From Chitinophagaceae bacterium (lineage in GTDB: Bacteria; Bacteroidota; Bacteroidia; Chitinophagales; Chitinophagaceae), in assembly GCA_947447265.1 (NCBI GenBank), contig CANFKC010000018.1:20620-84619 (forward strand): 64,000 bases of DNA, in the 5' to 3' direction. Of the stretch, positions 52,365-61,309 are shown one piece after another (positions within the stretch are counted from its first letter, which is position 1; each line of letters begins with the position of its first letter). The notes beneath the pieces were generated by a model. That model was not told the origin of the DNA and did no database searches. It worked only from the letters and a program-made list of their open reading frames with translations. Both the position numbers and the translations under genes were made by a program.

Positions 52365-55300
52365 ATGAACCAAATGAAAAAACAAGTACACAGTCTGTGG
52401 AAAATGACAAGACGAACGATGCTTGCTTGCTTGCTGCTACTAGCAGTTTGGCAGCCCTCAATGGCGCAGACAGCGCTCACGTATGGCGATGTGGCCATAT
52501 GCGGTTGGAATAACAACCTGGTAAGTAGCAACCGACAGATACAGGTGGTGCTGCTGAAAGCATGTGCAGCAAATACTGTATTTAAAATTAGCGCATTGGG
52601 GTTCAATAATGGTAGTTCTGCCAATTCTGCCAGCAATGGCCGCGCTACCGCAGGTATCAGTAAATGGACCAACAATACTGGCAGTACATTGCCGGCAGGT
52701 ACTGTAATTACTATACTTAACAATGGTACTACTATAAGCAGCGACGTGGGTGCTATGAGTAATATTACTTCAGCATGCGCCTGTGGTGCCAATGGTTCTC
52801 CGGTTGTACAAAGTACATCAGGCGGCAGGTTCTTTATATATTATGGCGGTACCAGCGATGGTACCGGCTCTGGCCAGGATTTGACTGCAACCAGCACTAC
52901 AGCTACTTTCCAGGGTGTGCCCATCCAGTTATTTGGTTTTCAGGGCAACCAATCAGGTTACACTGCGTTTTTGACAACAGGTACAACAGGTAACTTCCAG
53001 ACTTATCTCCCTTCTGACCTTGCTTCTTACAACGTATTCCATGCAAGTAATGCTATTGGCGGTTATTTTACCCTATCAAGGAGTGCCGGATACACAGCTG
53101 CTTCTTTAAGGAGCGCATTACAAACTACTTCTAACTGGTCTACGGTAGCTGGTGCAGGCAGCACCGTATCTATCCCTAGCGGTAACTTTACTATGGGTAC
53201 TACACCAACGTTTACGGGTAGTACATCGCTTACTGCTTGCAATGCCGTAAGTACTTCCATTAACTCCAACCTTGCTATTACGGATGCTGCAGCCGCAGGT
53301 GCTGTTACCGAAACATGGAGTGTTAGTTCGGCACCTACTCACGGTACTTTGGGTGGTTTTTCTACAACAGCTTCTTCTACCGGTGGTGCAGTTACACCTT
53401 CTGGGTTAACTTATACGCCTACAGCGGGTTATACAGGAACTGATGCCTTTACTGTGCAGGTAAGCAATGGTACTAACAGCTCTTCCCAAACTGTAAGCGT
53501 AACAGTAGCTGCTCCCCCTAACCCGGGTACACTCTCGTTGACCGGCGGTACACTGGACAGCTTTTGCGCCACTGCATCTTGTAATTTAGCTTCTTCCGGC
53601 AGCACCGGAGGTGTATGGAGCTCAGCCAATACCTCTATAGCCACTGTTGACAACGGAGGCGGGGGCACTCCGGGTAGGGTTACCGGTATTTACAGCGGTT
53701 CTACCATGCCATTGGGTGGTACTACCACTATCAGCTATACTGTATCAACTGTAAGCTGCGGTACTACTTCTGCTACCAAGGCAGTTTATGTCCGTCCTTT
53801 CTCTGATACGGGCAGCACCAGGACCCCGGCTGCAGGTACCATTTTATGCACGGGTGCAACCGTTACTGCTACTTCAAACAGCGTAACTGTCGGCCTTCCA
53901 AGGTATGGTGGTGTAAGCTATGGCCGCACCTGGACCACACAAAACGCATCTATAGCCTCTGTGAATAACAGTACCGGGTTAATAACCGCGGTAAGCGCAG
54001 GTACCGTAAATATCACCTATACTACGGCACCAAACGGTTGCGGTTCCTTCAATTCGCGACGAAATATAACGGTACAGACCACGCCTTCCGCTGGTACGGT
54101 TAGCGGAACCACGCCGTTGTGTGTAAGCGCTTCGGCAACGTACGCGTCGACGGGTACGGCCGGCGGTACATGGACCACAAGTAATTCATCCGTTGCATCA
54201 GTAAATGCCTCCACAGGTGCTGTCACGGGTGTCTCGGCTGGCAGTGCAACCATTAGCTATACGGTCACGAGTGGGAGTTGCGGTACCTTTATGGCAAGCC
54301 AGGCGGTCTCGGTATTAGTTGCCCCGAGTGCAGGCACAGTATCCGGAACCTCGCCATTATGTGTGGGCGGCTCAACAGCAACCTATACAGCCAGCGGTAC
54401 CTCCGGTGGTACCTGGTCAACAAGTAATGCTTCTGTGGCATCAGTAACCAGTGCTGGTGGCGTCGTATCAGGTGTAGGTGCTGGCTCAGCAAACATAACT
54501 TATACAGTAACTAATAGTTGCGGTTCTGATAATGCAAACCAGGCAGTAACCGTAAATACTGCAGGCAGTGCAGGAACGCTATCCGGCGCTTCTTCGGTGT
54601 GCGCAGGTGCTACAACAACACTTTCTACAACAGGCACCGGTGGTACCTGGAGTAGTAGTAATACTGCACGTGCTACAGTCGATGCTTCAGGTGTTGTAAC
54701 TGGTTTGAGTGCTGGTTCAGTTACTATATCTTATACAGTATCAGGCGCATGTGGCGCAGGCTCAGCTACTCAGGCTATGACTGTTAACGCCGCTGCATCA
54801 GCAGGTACTATCAGCGGAGCAACTTCAGTTTGCGAGAGTGCAACAACAACACTAAGTACATCAGGTGCTGGTGGTAGCTGGAGTAGTTCTAATACAAGTA
54901 TTGCATCAGTTAATGCTTCAACCGGTGTGGTATACGGTGTTGCTGCAGGTTCAGCAACTATATCTTACATAGTATCTGGCGCTTGCGGTTCAGGCTCCAC
55001 TACTAGTTCAATGACAGTTAACCCATTGCCAAATGCTGGTACTATCAGCGGTACAGCAACTGTATGTACAGGTGCTACTACCACACTTTCTACTACCGGT
55101 ACAGGTGGTAGCTGGAGCAGTTCTAACACTGCCCGCGCTACAGTTAACGCTTCAGGCGTTGTAACTGGTGTTGGCGCAGGTTCTGTTACTATATCTTATG
55201 CAATTACCAATTCATGTGGTACTGATATTGCTACTCAGGCAGTTACAGTTAACCCAATACCAAATGCAGGTACTATCAGCGGTGCATCATCAGTTTGCGC

Positions 55301-58300
55301 CGGTGCAACTACTACATTAACTACAAGCGGCAGCGGTGGCTCATGGTCTTCATCAGCAACTTCAACTGCATCAATTAACACTTCAGGTGTTGTATTTGGT
55401 GTAGCTGCTGGTTCTGCAACAATAAGCTATACTGCAAGCAACTCTTGCGGTACTGATGTTGCAACACAGTCAATGACGGTCAATCCATCCCCAAATGCAG
55501 GTGCCATTTCAGGTACAGCTACAGTATGCGTTGGCGCTACTACAACTTTAACAAGCAGCGGTTCTACCGGTGGTACGTGGAGCAGTTCTAATACTGCCCG
55601 TGCTACTGTTAACACAACAGGCGATGTAACCGGCGTAGGCGCAGGTTCAGTAACTATATCATACTCAGTAACCAATTCATGTGGTACTAGTGTTGCTACT
55701 CAGGCAGTCACAGTTAACCCATTACCAAATGCAGGTACTATCAGCGGTGCATCATCAGTTTGCGCCGGTGCTAATACTACATTATCTACATCAGGCAGCG
55801 GTGGCTCATGGTCTTCATCAGCAACTTCAACTGCATCAATTAACACTTCAGGTGTAGTATTTGGTGTAGCTGCTGGTTCTGCAACTATAAGCTATACTGC
55901 AAGCAACTCTTGCGGTACTGATGTTGCTACCCAGTCAATTACAGTTAACCCATTACCAAATGCTGGCGCCATTTCAGGTGCATCTACTTTATGCGTTTAT
56001 AGCTCAACAACATTAACATCATCAGGTTCTACCGGTGGTACGTGGAGCAGTTCTAATACTGCACGTGCTACAGTTGATGCTTCAGGTAGTGTTACAGGTG
56101 TAGGCGCAGGTTCAGTAACTATATCATACTCAGTAACCAATTCATGTGGTACTAGTGTTGCTACACAGTCAATGACCATCAATCCAATACCAAATGCAGG
56201 AACTATCAGCGGTGCATCATCAGTTTGCGCCGGCGCTAATACTACATTATCTACATCAGGCAGCGGTGGCTCATGGTCTTCATCAGCAACTTCAACTGCA
56301 TCTGTTAATACTTCAGGTGTTGTACATGGTGTTGCTGCTGGTTCAGCTACTATATCTTATAGTGCTACAAATAGCTGCGGTACAGATGTAGCTACGCAAA
56401 GCATTACAGTTAACCCGTTACCAGATGCAGGTTCAGTTAGTGGTGCTACAACATTATGTGTTGCTGCAACAACAACATTAACATCATCAGGTTCAACCGG
56501 TGGTACCTGGAGCAGCTCAAACACTGCACGTGCTACTGTTGATGCTTCAACAGGCGATGTTACCGGCGTAGGCGCAGGTTCAGTAACTATCTCTTATGCT
56601 GTAACCAACTCTTGCGGTACTGATGTTGCTACACAGTCAATGACCATCAATCCATTGCCAAATGCAGGAACTATCAGCGGTGCTTCATCAGTTTGTGAGT
56701 CGGCTACTACTTCTTTAACTTCATCTGGTACAAGTGGTGGTACGTGGAGCAGCAGCGCTACTTCATACGCTACAGTAACTTCTACTGGTCTGGTTTATGG
56801 TGTTGCGGCAGGTTCTGCTACAATTTCTTATGCGCATACTAACAGTTGCGGAACAGACGTTGCAACTACGTCAATAACAGTAGATCCACGTACAAGTGCC
56901 GGTACAATCAGCGGCGCATCAGCAGTATGCGTTAGTGGTTCAACTACATTAACTTCTACAGTAACTGGTGGTAGCTGGAGCAGCAGCATTATTGGTCGTG
57001 CATCTGTTGATGCTTCTACTGGTGATGTTACTGGTATTGCATCGGGAAGTGTTACTATTTCTTATGCCGTTACCGGTACTTGTGGCACAGGTACAACTAC
57101 ACAGTCAATGACAGTTAACCCATTACCAAATGCAGGTGTTATTACCGGTTCATCAACAGTATGTGAAAGCGCAAGCATCACTTTAACTGATGGTGTGAGT
57201 GGTGGTACCTGGAGCACAAGTGCATCTTCTACAGCTTCTGTAAGTGCTACAGGTGTTGTTTATGGTGTTGCGGCAGGTTCGGCTACGATCTCCTATACAG
57301 TAAGTAACAGTTGTGGTACTGATGTTGCAACCCGCAGCATTACAGTGAATCCGCTTCCAGCAACTCCTGGTTCAATTACAGGTACTGCTACAATCCCTTT
57401 CACAGGTAGTACAACAACATTATCAAATGCAACATCAGGCGGTACCTGGAGCAGCAGCAACACTGCTATTCTTGCCGTTAACGCCTCAGGTGTTGTTACC
57501 GCGGTATCAGCTGGTACGGCTACAATTACATACACTGTGTCTAACTCTTGTGGTGCTGCTTATACTACACGTTCAGTAACCTGTGCATCTACAAACCATG
57601 CGCCTGTGTTTATGGGTGGCGATGTAGTTACTGCTAACGTTTGTGCTAACGTATCAACGTTCCCATTAAATGAGCAATTGAAATTTAAAGATCTTGATGC
57701 CGGTCAGACGGTAACCATTTCTGTGATTTCGGGTCCTGCTTACGGTAGCGTTTCAGTTGCATACACTGTAACAACTACCGGTGGTACTATAATTCCAAGT
57801 GGTTTAACATTCAGCCCGTCTATTACTCATCTGGGTCCTGACTCAGCTTATGTAAGAGTAACCGACGGCATCGCATCAGATACTGTTAAAGTACGTATCA
57901 ATGTAGTTGCTAACCCTGTTACACCAACCATATCCGGCGCTACTTCAATGTGTCTGGGTACCAGCACAACCCTTACTGCTTCACCTGCCGGTGGTTATTT
58001 CGGTTCAATGGACGGTAACTCTACTACAGGCGCTACTACAGGTGTGATTACTGCATTGGGTGGTTCGTCGAGTGTTATCTATTATAACGGCCCTTTCAGC
58101 AGTGAAGGTTGCAGAACCCAGACAAGGATGACTATGTCTATCCTTAACGTTCCATCGTTGCCTACTTTAAGCGGAAGCCCTACTGTTTGCCCTGGCTCTT
58201 CAACAACGCTTTCTGCAAGCATTGGCGGTGGTTCGTGGGTAAGTTCTAACACTTCTATCGCAACTGTAACTTCCGGTGGTTCTGTAACTGGCGTTGCAGC

Positions 58301-59141
58301 GGGTGTTGCAACTATTTCTTATACATTATCGAATATGTGCGGTAGTACAACAACCAACAGGTCTATCAGTATTTCAAGTCCTACAACGCTGGGTATCATT
58401 TCAGGTAGCCCTTACACATGTATTGGTTCAACTGCTACGCTTACTAACACTACTTCAGGTGGTACATGGAGCAGCACAAATACTTCAGTTGCCAACATTT
58501 CGGCAGCTGGTGTAGTTAGTCCGGTTTCGGTAGGTATGGATACGATCATTTATTCTTACACTAACTCTTGTGGTCTGACAGCGAGCGTTTCCCGTTCATT
58601 CAGGGTATATCCATTGGGTATTCCTGCCACACTTACTGGTCCTTCAACGGTTGTAAATGGTTCTTCAATAACATTGACAACTTCTACACCTGGTGGTACC
58701 TGGACAACATCAAATGCAGGCATAGCTAGCCTTTCAGTAATAGGAATGAGTGGTTCTTCATCACGTTTGGTTACTGGTGTGTCTGTAGGTACAGCAACTA
58801 TCAGCTACCAGATATCAAGTCCGTGTGCAATGCTTACAAGTACCCGTGTCATTAACGTAACTTCAAGCCGTATGAATAATACAGCTGGTGCAGCTACAGA
58901 AGGTGATGTTACTGTAAGTTTATTCCCTAACCCAACGTCAGGTACTGTTGCTGTTGAACTTTCTAATGCAGAAGGACAGACAGATGTTATTGTAACTGAT
59001 ATTGCTGGTAAAGTGGTATTGACGCAGACAAGCGCTACACCAAAACTAAATATTGATCTGAGCAAAGTTGCAGCAGGTACTTACTTCGTAAAAGTGAAGA
59101 ATGCAGGCTATACTTTCAATGAGAAGATAATAGTAGAGTAA
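52365..59141 (+). CDS. Giant T9SS-secreted Ig-like (BIG2) repeat protein, probable adhesin
   Basis: A 2258-residue surface protein. Signal peptide ends near SMAQ (residue 35 from the ATG at 52365; an ATG at 52374 is also possible). An N-terminal domain (about 36-280, LTYGDVAICGWNNN...) and a cadherin-like domain (about 285-385, GLTYTPTAGYTGTDAFTV) precede about 17 Ig-like units of 77-79 residues. Each has a pattern of G-T-I-S-G, V-C, G-G-x-W-S-S-S, A-G-S-x-T-I-S-Y and S-C-G. A second cadherin-like domain (about 1745-1850) and four more diverged units follow. The end is a type A T9SS sorting domain (LFPNPTSG, VTDIAGKVV, AGTYFVKV, ending EKIIVE). Each unit has two Cys that could form a disulfide. 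Such BIG2-like proteins usually mediate adhesion or form long stalks. Confidence 0.9.
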   Translation: MNQMKKQVHSLWKMTRRTMLACLLLLAVWQPSMAQTALTYGDVAICGWNNNLVSSNRQIQVVLLKACAANTVFKISALGFNNGSSANSASNGRATAGISKWTNNTGSTLPAGTVITILNNGTTISSDVGAMSNITSACACGANGSPVVQSTSGGRFFIYYGGTSDGTGSGQDLTATSTTATFQGVPIQLFGFQGNQSGYTAFLTTGTTGNFQTYLPSDLASYNVFHASNAIGGYFTLSRSAGYTAASLRSALQTTSNWSTVAGAGSTVSIPSGNFTMGTTPTFTGSTSLTACNAVSTSINSNLAITDAAAAGAVTETWSVSSAPTHGTLGGFSTTASSTGGAVTPSGLTYTPTAGYTGTDAFTVQVSNGTNSSSQTVSVTVAAPPNPGTLSLTGGTLDSFCATASCNLASSGSTGGVWSSANTSIATVDNGGGGTPGRVTGIYSGSTMPLGGTTTISYTVSTVSCGTTSATKAVYVRPFSDTGSTRTPAAGTILCTGATVTATSNSVTVGLPRYGGVSYGRTWTTQNASIASVNNSTGLITAVSAGTVNITYTTAPNGCGSFNSRRNITVQTTPSAGTVSGTTPLCVSASATYASTGTAGGTWTTSNSSVASVNASTGAVTGVSAGSATISYTVTSGSCGTFMASQAVSVLVAPSAGTVSGTSPLCVGGSTATYTASGTSGGTWSTSNASVASVTSAGGVVSGVGAGSANITYTVTNSCGSDNANQAVTVNTAGSAGTLSGASSVCAGATTTLSTTGTGGTWSSSNTARATVDASGVVTGLSAGSVTISYTVSGACGAGSATQAMTVNAAASAGTISGATSVCESATTTLSTSGAGGSWSSSNTSIASVNASTGVVYGVAAGSATISYIVSGACGSGSTTSSMTVNPLPNAGTISGTATVCTGATTTLSTTGTGGSWSSSNTARATVNASGVVTGVGAGSVTISYAITNSCGTDIATQAVTVNPIPNAGTISGASSVCAGATTTLTTSGSGGSWSSSATSTASINTSGVVFGVAAGSATISYTASNSCGTDVATQSMTVNPSPNAGAISGTATVCVGATTTLTSSGSTGGTWSSSNTARATVNTTGDVTGVGAGSVTISYSVTNSCGTSVATQAVTVNPLPNAGTISGASSVCAGANTTLSTSGSGGSWSSSATSTASINTSGVVFGVAAGSATISYTASNSCGTDVATQSITVNPLPNAGAISGASTLCVYSSTTLTSSGSTGGTWSSSNTARATVDASGSVTGVGAGSVTISYSVTNSCGTSVATQSMTINPIPNAGTISGASSVCAGANTTLSTSGSGGSWSSSATSTASVNTSGVVHGVAAGSATISYSATNSCGTDVATQSITVNPLPDAGSVSGATTLCVAATTTLTSSGSTGGTWSSSNTARATVDASTGDVTGVGAGSVTISYAVTNSCGTDVATQSMTINPLPNAGTISGASSVCESATTSLTSSGTSGGTWSSSATSYATVTSTGLVYGVAAGSATISYAHTNSCGTDVATTSITVDPRTSAGTISGASAVCVSGSTTLTSTVTGGSWSSSIIGRASVDASTGDVTGIASGSVTISYAVTGTCGTGTTTQSMTVNPLPNAGVITGSSTVCESASITLTDGVSGGTWSTSASSTASVSATGVVYGVAAGSATISYTVSNSCGTDVATRSITVNPLPATPGSITGTATIPFTGSTTTLSNATSGGTWSSSNTAILAVNASGVVTAVSAGTATITYTVSNSCGAAYTTRSVTCASTNHAPVFMGGDVVTANVCANVSTFPLNEQLKFKDLDAGQTVTISVISGPAYGSVSVAYTVTTTGGTIIPSGLTFSPSITHLGPDSAYVRVTDGIASDTVKVRINVVANPVTPTISGATSMCLGTSTTLTASPAGGYFGSMDGNSTTGATTGVITALGGSSSVIYYNGPFSSEGCRTQTRMTMSILNVPSLPTLSGSPTVCPGSSTTLSASIGGGSWVSSNTSIATVTSGGSVTGVAAGVATISYTLSNMCGSTTTNRSISISSPTTLGIISGSPYTCIGSTATLTNTTSGGTWSSTNTSVANISAAGVVSPVSVGMDTIIYSYTNSCGLTASVSRSFRVYPLGIPATLTGPSTVVNGSSITLTTSTPGGTWTTSNAGIASLSVIGMSGSSSRLVTGVSVGTATISYQISSPCAMLTSTRVINVTSSRMNNTAGAATEGDVTVSLFPNPTSGTVAVELSNAEGQTDVIVTDIAGKVVLTQTSATPKLNIDLSKVAAGTYFVKVKNAGYTFNEKIIVE
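53527..58860 (+). repeat. In-frame tandem repeat array of about 21 Ig-like units
   Basis: Units of about 231-237 bp run from 53527 to 57590 and again from 57916 to 58860. In the central part two unit types alternate: one with SATSTAS..GVAAGSATISY and one with SNTARAT..GVGAGSVTISY. The same landmark (…TCATCAGTTTG or close variant) occurs at 54821, 55286, 55751, 56216 and 56684, an exact 465-bp dimer period three times and then 468. Outer units are more diverged, so the centre is the youngest part. Confidence 0.9.
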
Positions 59142-59166
59142 GGTTTAGCTTATTAAATAATAATTG

Positions 59167-59200
59167 AAAGCGGGTGCTATATGGCACCCGCTTTTTTTTT
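59167..59200 (+). terminator. Terminator of the giant repeat gene
   Basis: AAAGCGGGTGC (59167-59177) pairs with GCACCCGCTTT (59184-59194), followed by further T residues. Confidence 0.92.
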
Positions 59201-59352
59201 ATGAAAATTGGAGAATTGGTTTTAAGTGGCAAGTGTTTTTATACACAGATAATACTGCCCGATTGTTCAGGAACGCCAGATAAAAAGGAACAGCTAAATC
59301 ACTGAGATGGCTGACGGTTATTTGCTTGCGCCCGGGTAATGTTGGAATCTTC

Positions 59353-59841
59353 CTATTCCAGTATTTTATTTTCTTCCCTGATGCGCACATTCAGCATTAA
59401 GGCATTCAGCAGAGTGAAGATAATGGCGGTACAATAGAGCTGAAATATTAGTGGGATGATGGCAATTTCACAGATAACTATTACATAATTCGGATGCTTA
59501 ATGTATTTGTAAATCCCTTTTCTTACCGATGGTACGCCGGGTATATGCAGTATTTTGGTATTCCAGTATTTACCGAGCGTGCTGATAACGTACATCTTTA
59601 CCAGAATGAGTGTAATAAATACCGCAAGTAGTGCCACATTCATTTCGACTGGCGCACGATAGTAATATTCAGCAATAAGGGAAAATATAAAGCCGGTATG
59701 CAGCGCCACAATCACCGGGTAGTGCTTCTGGCCATATTCTATTGCGCCATTTGCACGCAGCCATACTTCGTTACGCCTCGCAACGACAAGTTCTGCAAGC
59801 CGGAGGCCAACAAGAAAGGCCATGAAAATAATAAACTGCAT
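59353..59841 (-). CDS. Isoprenylcysteine carboxyl methyltransferase-like membrane protein
   Basis: A 162-residue integral membrane methyltransferase with four to five helices. The SAM-binding C-terminal motif of the ICMT-like family is present (GIYKYIKHPNYVIVICE and a closing RIREENKILE). In bacteria this family often sits directly after a type III polyketide synthase and O-methylates its alkylpyrone or resorcinol product (as BpsB with BpsA in Bacillus). Here it starts 3 bases after the synthase stop codon, so the two are one operon. It is not expected to act on protein prenyl-cysteine. Confidence 0.88.
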   Translation of the reverse strand: MQFIIFMAFLVGLRLAELVVARRNEVWLRANGAIEYGQKHYPVIVALHTGFIFSLIAEYYYRAPVEMNVALLAVFITLILVKMYVISTLGKYWNTKILHIPGVPSVRKGIYKYIKHPNYVIVICEIAIIPLIFQLYCTAIIFTLLNALMLNVRIREENKILE

Positions 59842-59844
59842 AGG

Positions 59845-60903
59845 TTAGTTTTTGGTCATTTTCAATAAAACCATTTCGCTGGAAAAGCCGGGGCCCATAG
59901 CCACCATAAGTCCATAGCCATCTTCATAGCCGTTTTCCAGAAAATGTTGTAGGACATATAACACAGTGGCGCTGGACATATTGCCGTAACTATTCATGGT
60001 TTCCCGGGTAATTTTTAGAAAATCGGTGTCCATATCAAAAGCTTCGGTATAGGCCTGCAATACTTTTTTACCACCGGGGTGAAAGATAAAGTTTTTGATG
60101 TCACTCAACTCCAGCCCGTTTTTTGACAGGAAACTTATAACATCGCCCTGCACATACTTCCTGATTATGGTAGGTATATCTTGCGAGAAGATCACCTTAA
60201 AACCAGTGTCTAGAAATTCCCAGCCCATCACATCAAGTGTATCATAATATAGTTTACTGCCGGAAGCCACAAAAGAAACCTGCTGCTGCGGCTTATGATT
60301 GTCGCCAAGTACAATACTTGCCGCAATACCATCAGAGAACAGGCTGGATGCTACAAAATTACTTTTGCTGTAGTCGTTCCGTAAGAACGTGAGAGAGCAC
60401 AACTCCACCGCTACCAGTAACACTATGGCGTCAGGGTTAGCCTTTGCAAGTGCGTTGGCCTTAGCCATACCGGATACACCACCCGCACAACCCAGCCCGA
60501 AAACACCCATCCTGTTAATGTGAGGGTTAAGTTTCATCTGGTTTACAATAAGTGCATCAAGGCTTGGCGTTGCCAGCCCGGTCGACGATACAAAAATAAT
60601 ATCGGTAACATCATCTTTACTGATGTTGGTTGCAACCAGGCAGGCTTCAATAGCTTCTATGGCATACTGCAGCGCAAAGCGGATGTAGTCTTTGTTATTA
60701 TCTTCAAATGCTCTTGAATCAGCGTAAGTATTAAGGGGCTTGCACAGGTTGCGTGAAACGATCTCCGTATTATCAAAAATGCCGGACAGCTTTTGTACCA
60801 GCGGGAAGTCAGTTGAAAACAATTGCAGCGCATAGTCTTTAACCTGTTGCTGTTGCACTTTGTAAGGAAGGTCTATTTTGGAAACAGCAGCTATTGTTGG
60901 CAT
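59845..60903 (-). CDS. Type III polyketide synthase (chalcone synthase-like)
   Basis: A 352-residue thiolase-fold enzyme that extends an acyl-CoA with malonyl-CoA units and cyclises the product. The catalytic triad is intact: C139 in FGLGCAGG, H275 in FIFHPGGKK and N308 in SYGNMSS. Bacterial relatives make alkylpyrones or alkylresorcinols, with a membrane methyltransferase partner as here. The precise starter and product cannot be read from sequence. It diverges from the histidine kinase gene; its promoter lies in the 60904-61309 region. Confidence 0.93.
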   Translation of the reverse strand: MPTIAAVSKIDLPYKVQQQQVKDYALQLFSTDFPLVQKLSGIFDNTEIVSRNLCKPLNTYADSRAFEDNNKDYIRFALQYAIEAIEACLVATNISKDDVTDIIFVSSTGLATPSLDALIVNQMKLNPHINRMGVFGLGCAGGVSGMAKANALAKANPDAIVLLVAVELCSLTFLRNDYSKSNFVASSLFSDGIAASIVLGDNHKPQQQVSFVASGSKLYYDTLDVMGWEFLDTGFKVIFSQDIPTIIRKYVQGDVISFLSKNGLELSDIKNFIFHPGGKKVLQAYTEAFDMDTDFLKITRETMNSYGNMSSATVLYVLQHFLENGYEDGYGLMVAMGPGFSSEMVLLKMTKN

Positions 60904-61309
60904 GTTGTGTGTTTTTGTGAATTAACTCCAGGGCTGCTATATAAACGGCAATTTAGCAGATTTGGTTTGTGTTGCCGCGGTCTAAACCCGGTTATTATTT
61001 ATTTGTGCGCGATTCTGATTAAAGGTAGCATACGGCGCACTCATATTGACTGTAAAGGTCAATAAACTTATAGTGAGCGCATTACACAATTGCTGAATTA
61101 TGTTGTATGTTTTACACTTTTGCGGTTGGGACATTCCTTCCTACGCATGCCCGCTGCATCCGGTCCCGGTATGCTTGCCTTCGTTGCCACAAATAACTGC
61201 TGTGTAGCCGTCGGCTTTGCAGATACGATTTATTGGCGTATATTAAAGTTGTAAAGCAGAGTGGAGTGCCGCAGTGGCGGCTTCATTACTGGTTGTAAGC
61301 AATGTGCGA
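60904..61309. other. Divergent intergenic region between polyketide and two-component genes
   Basis: 406 bases hold both promoters. No coding frame or strong terminator is seen. The kinase frame opens with a GTG at 61274, but the ATG at 61310 starts directly at its export signal and is preferred. I could not locate an exact TAnnTTTG box for either gene. Confidence 0.4.

Noticed and set aside
53527..58860. CRISPR-like periodicity
   Set aside because: The repeats are in frame, 231-237 bp long and encode Ig-like domains; there are no short direct repeats with unique spacers.
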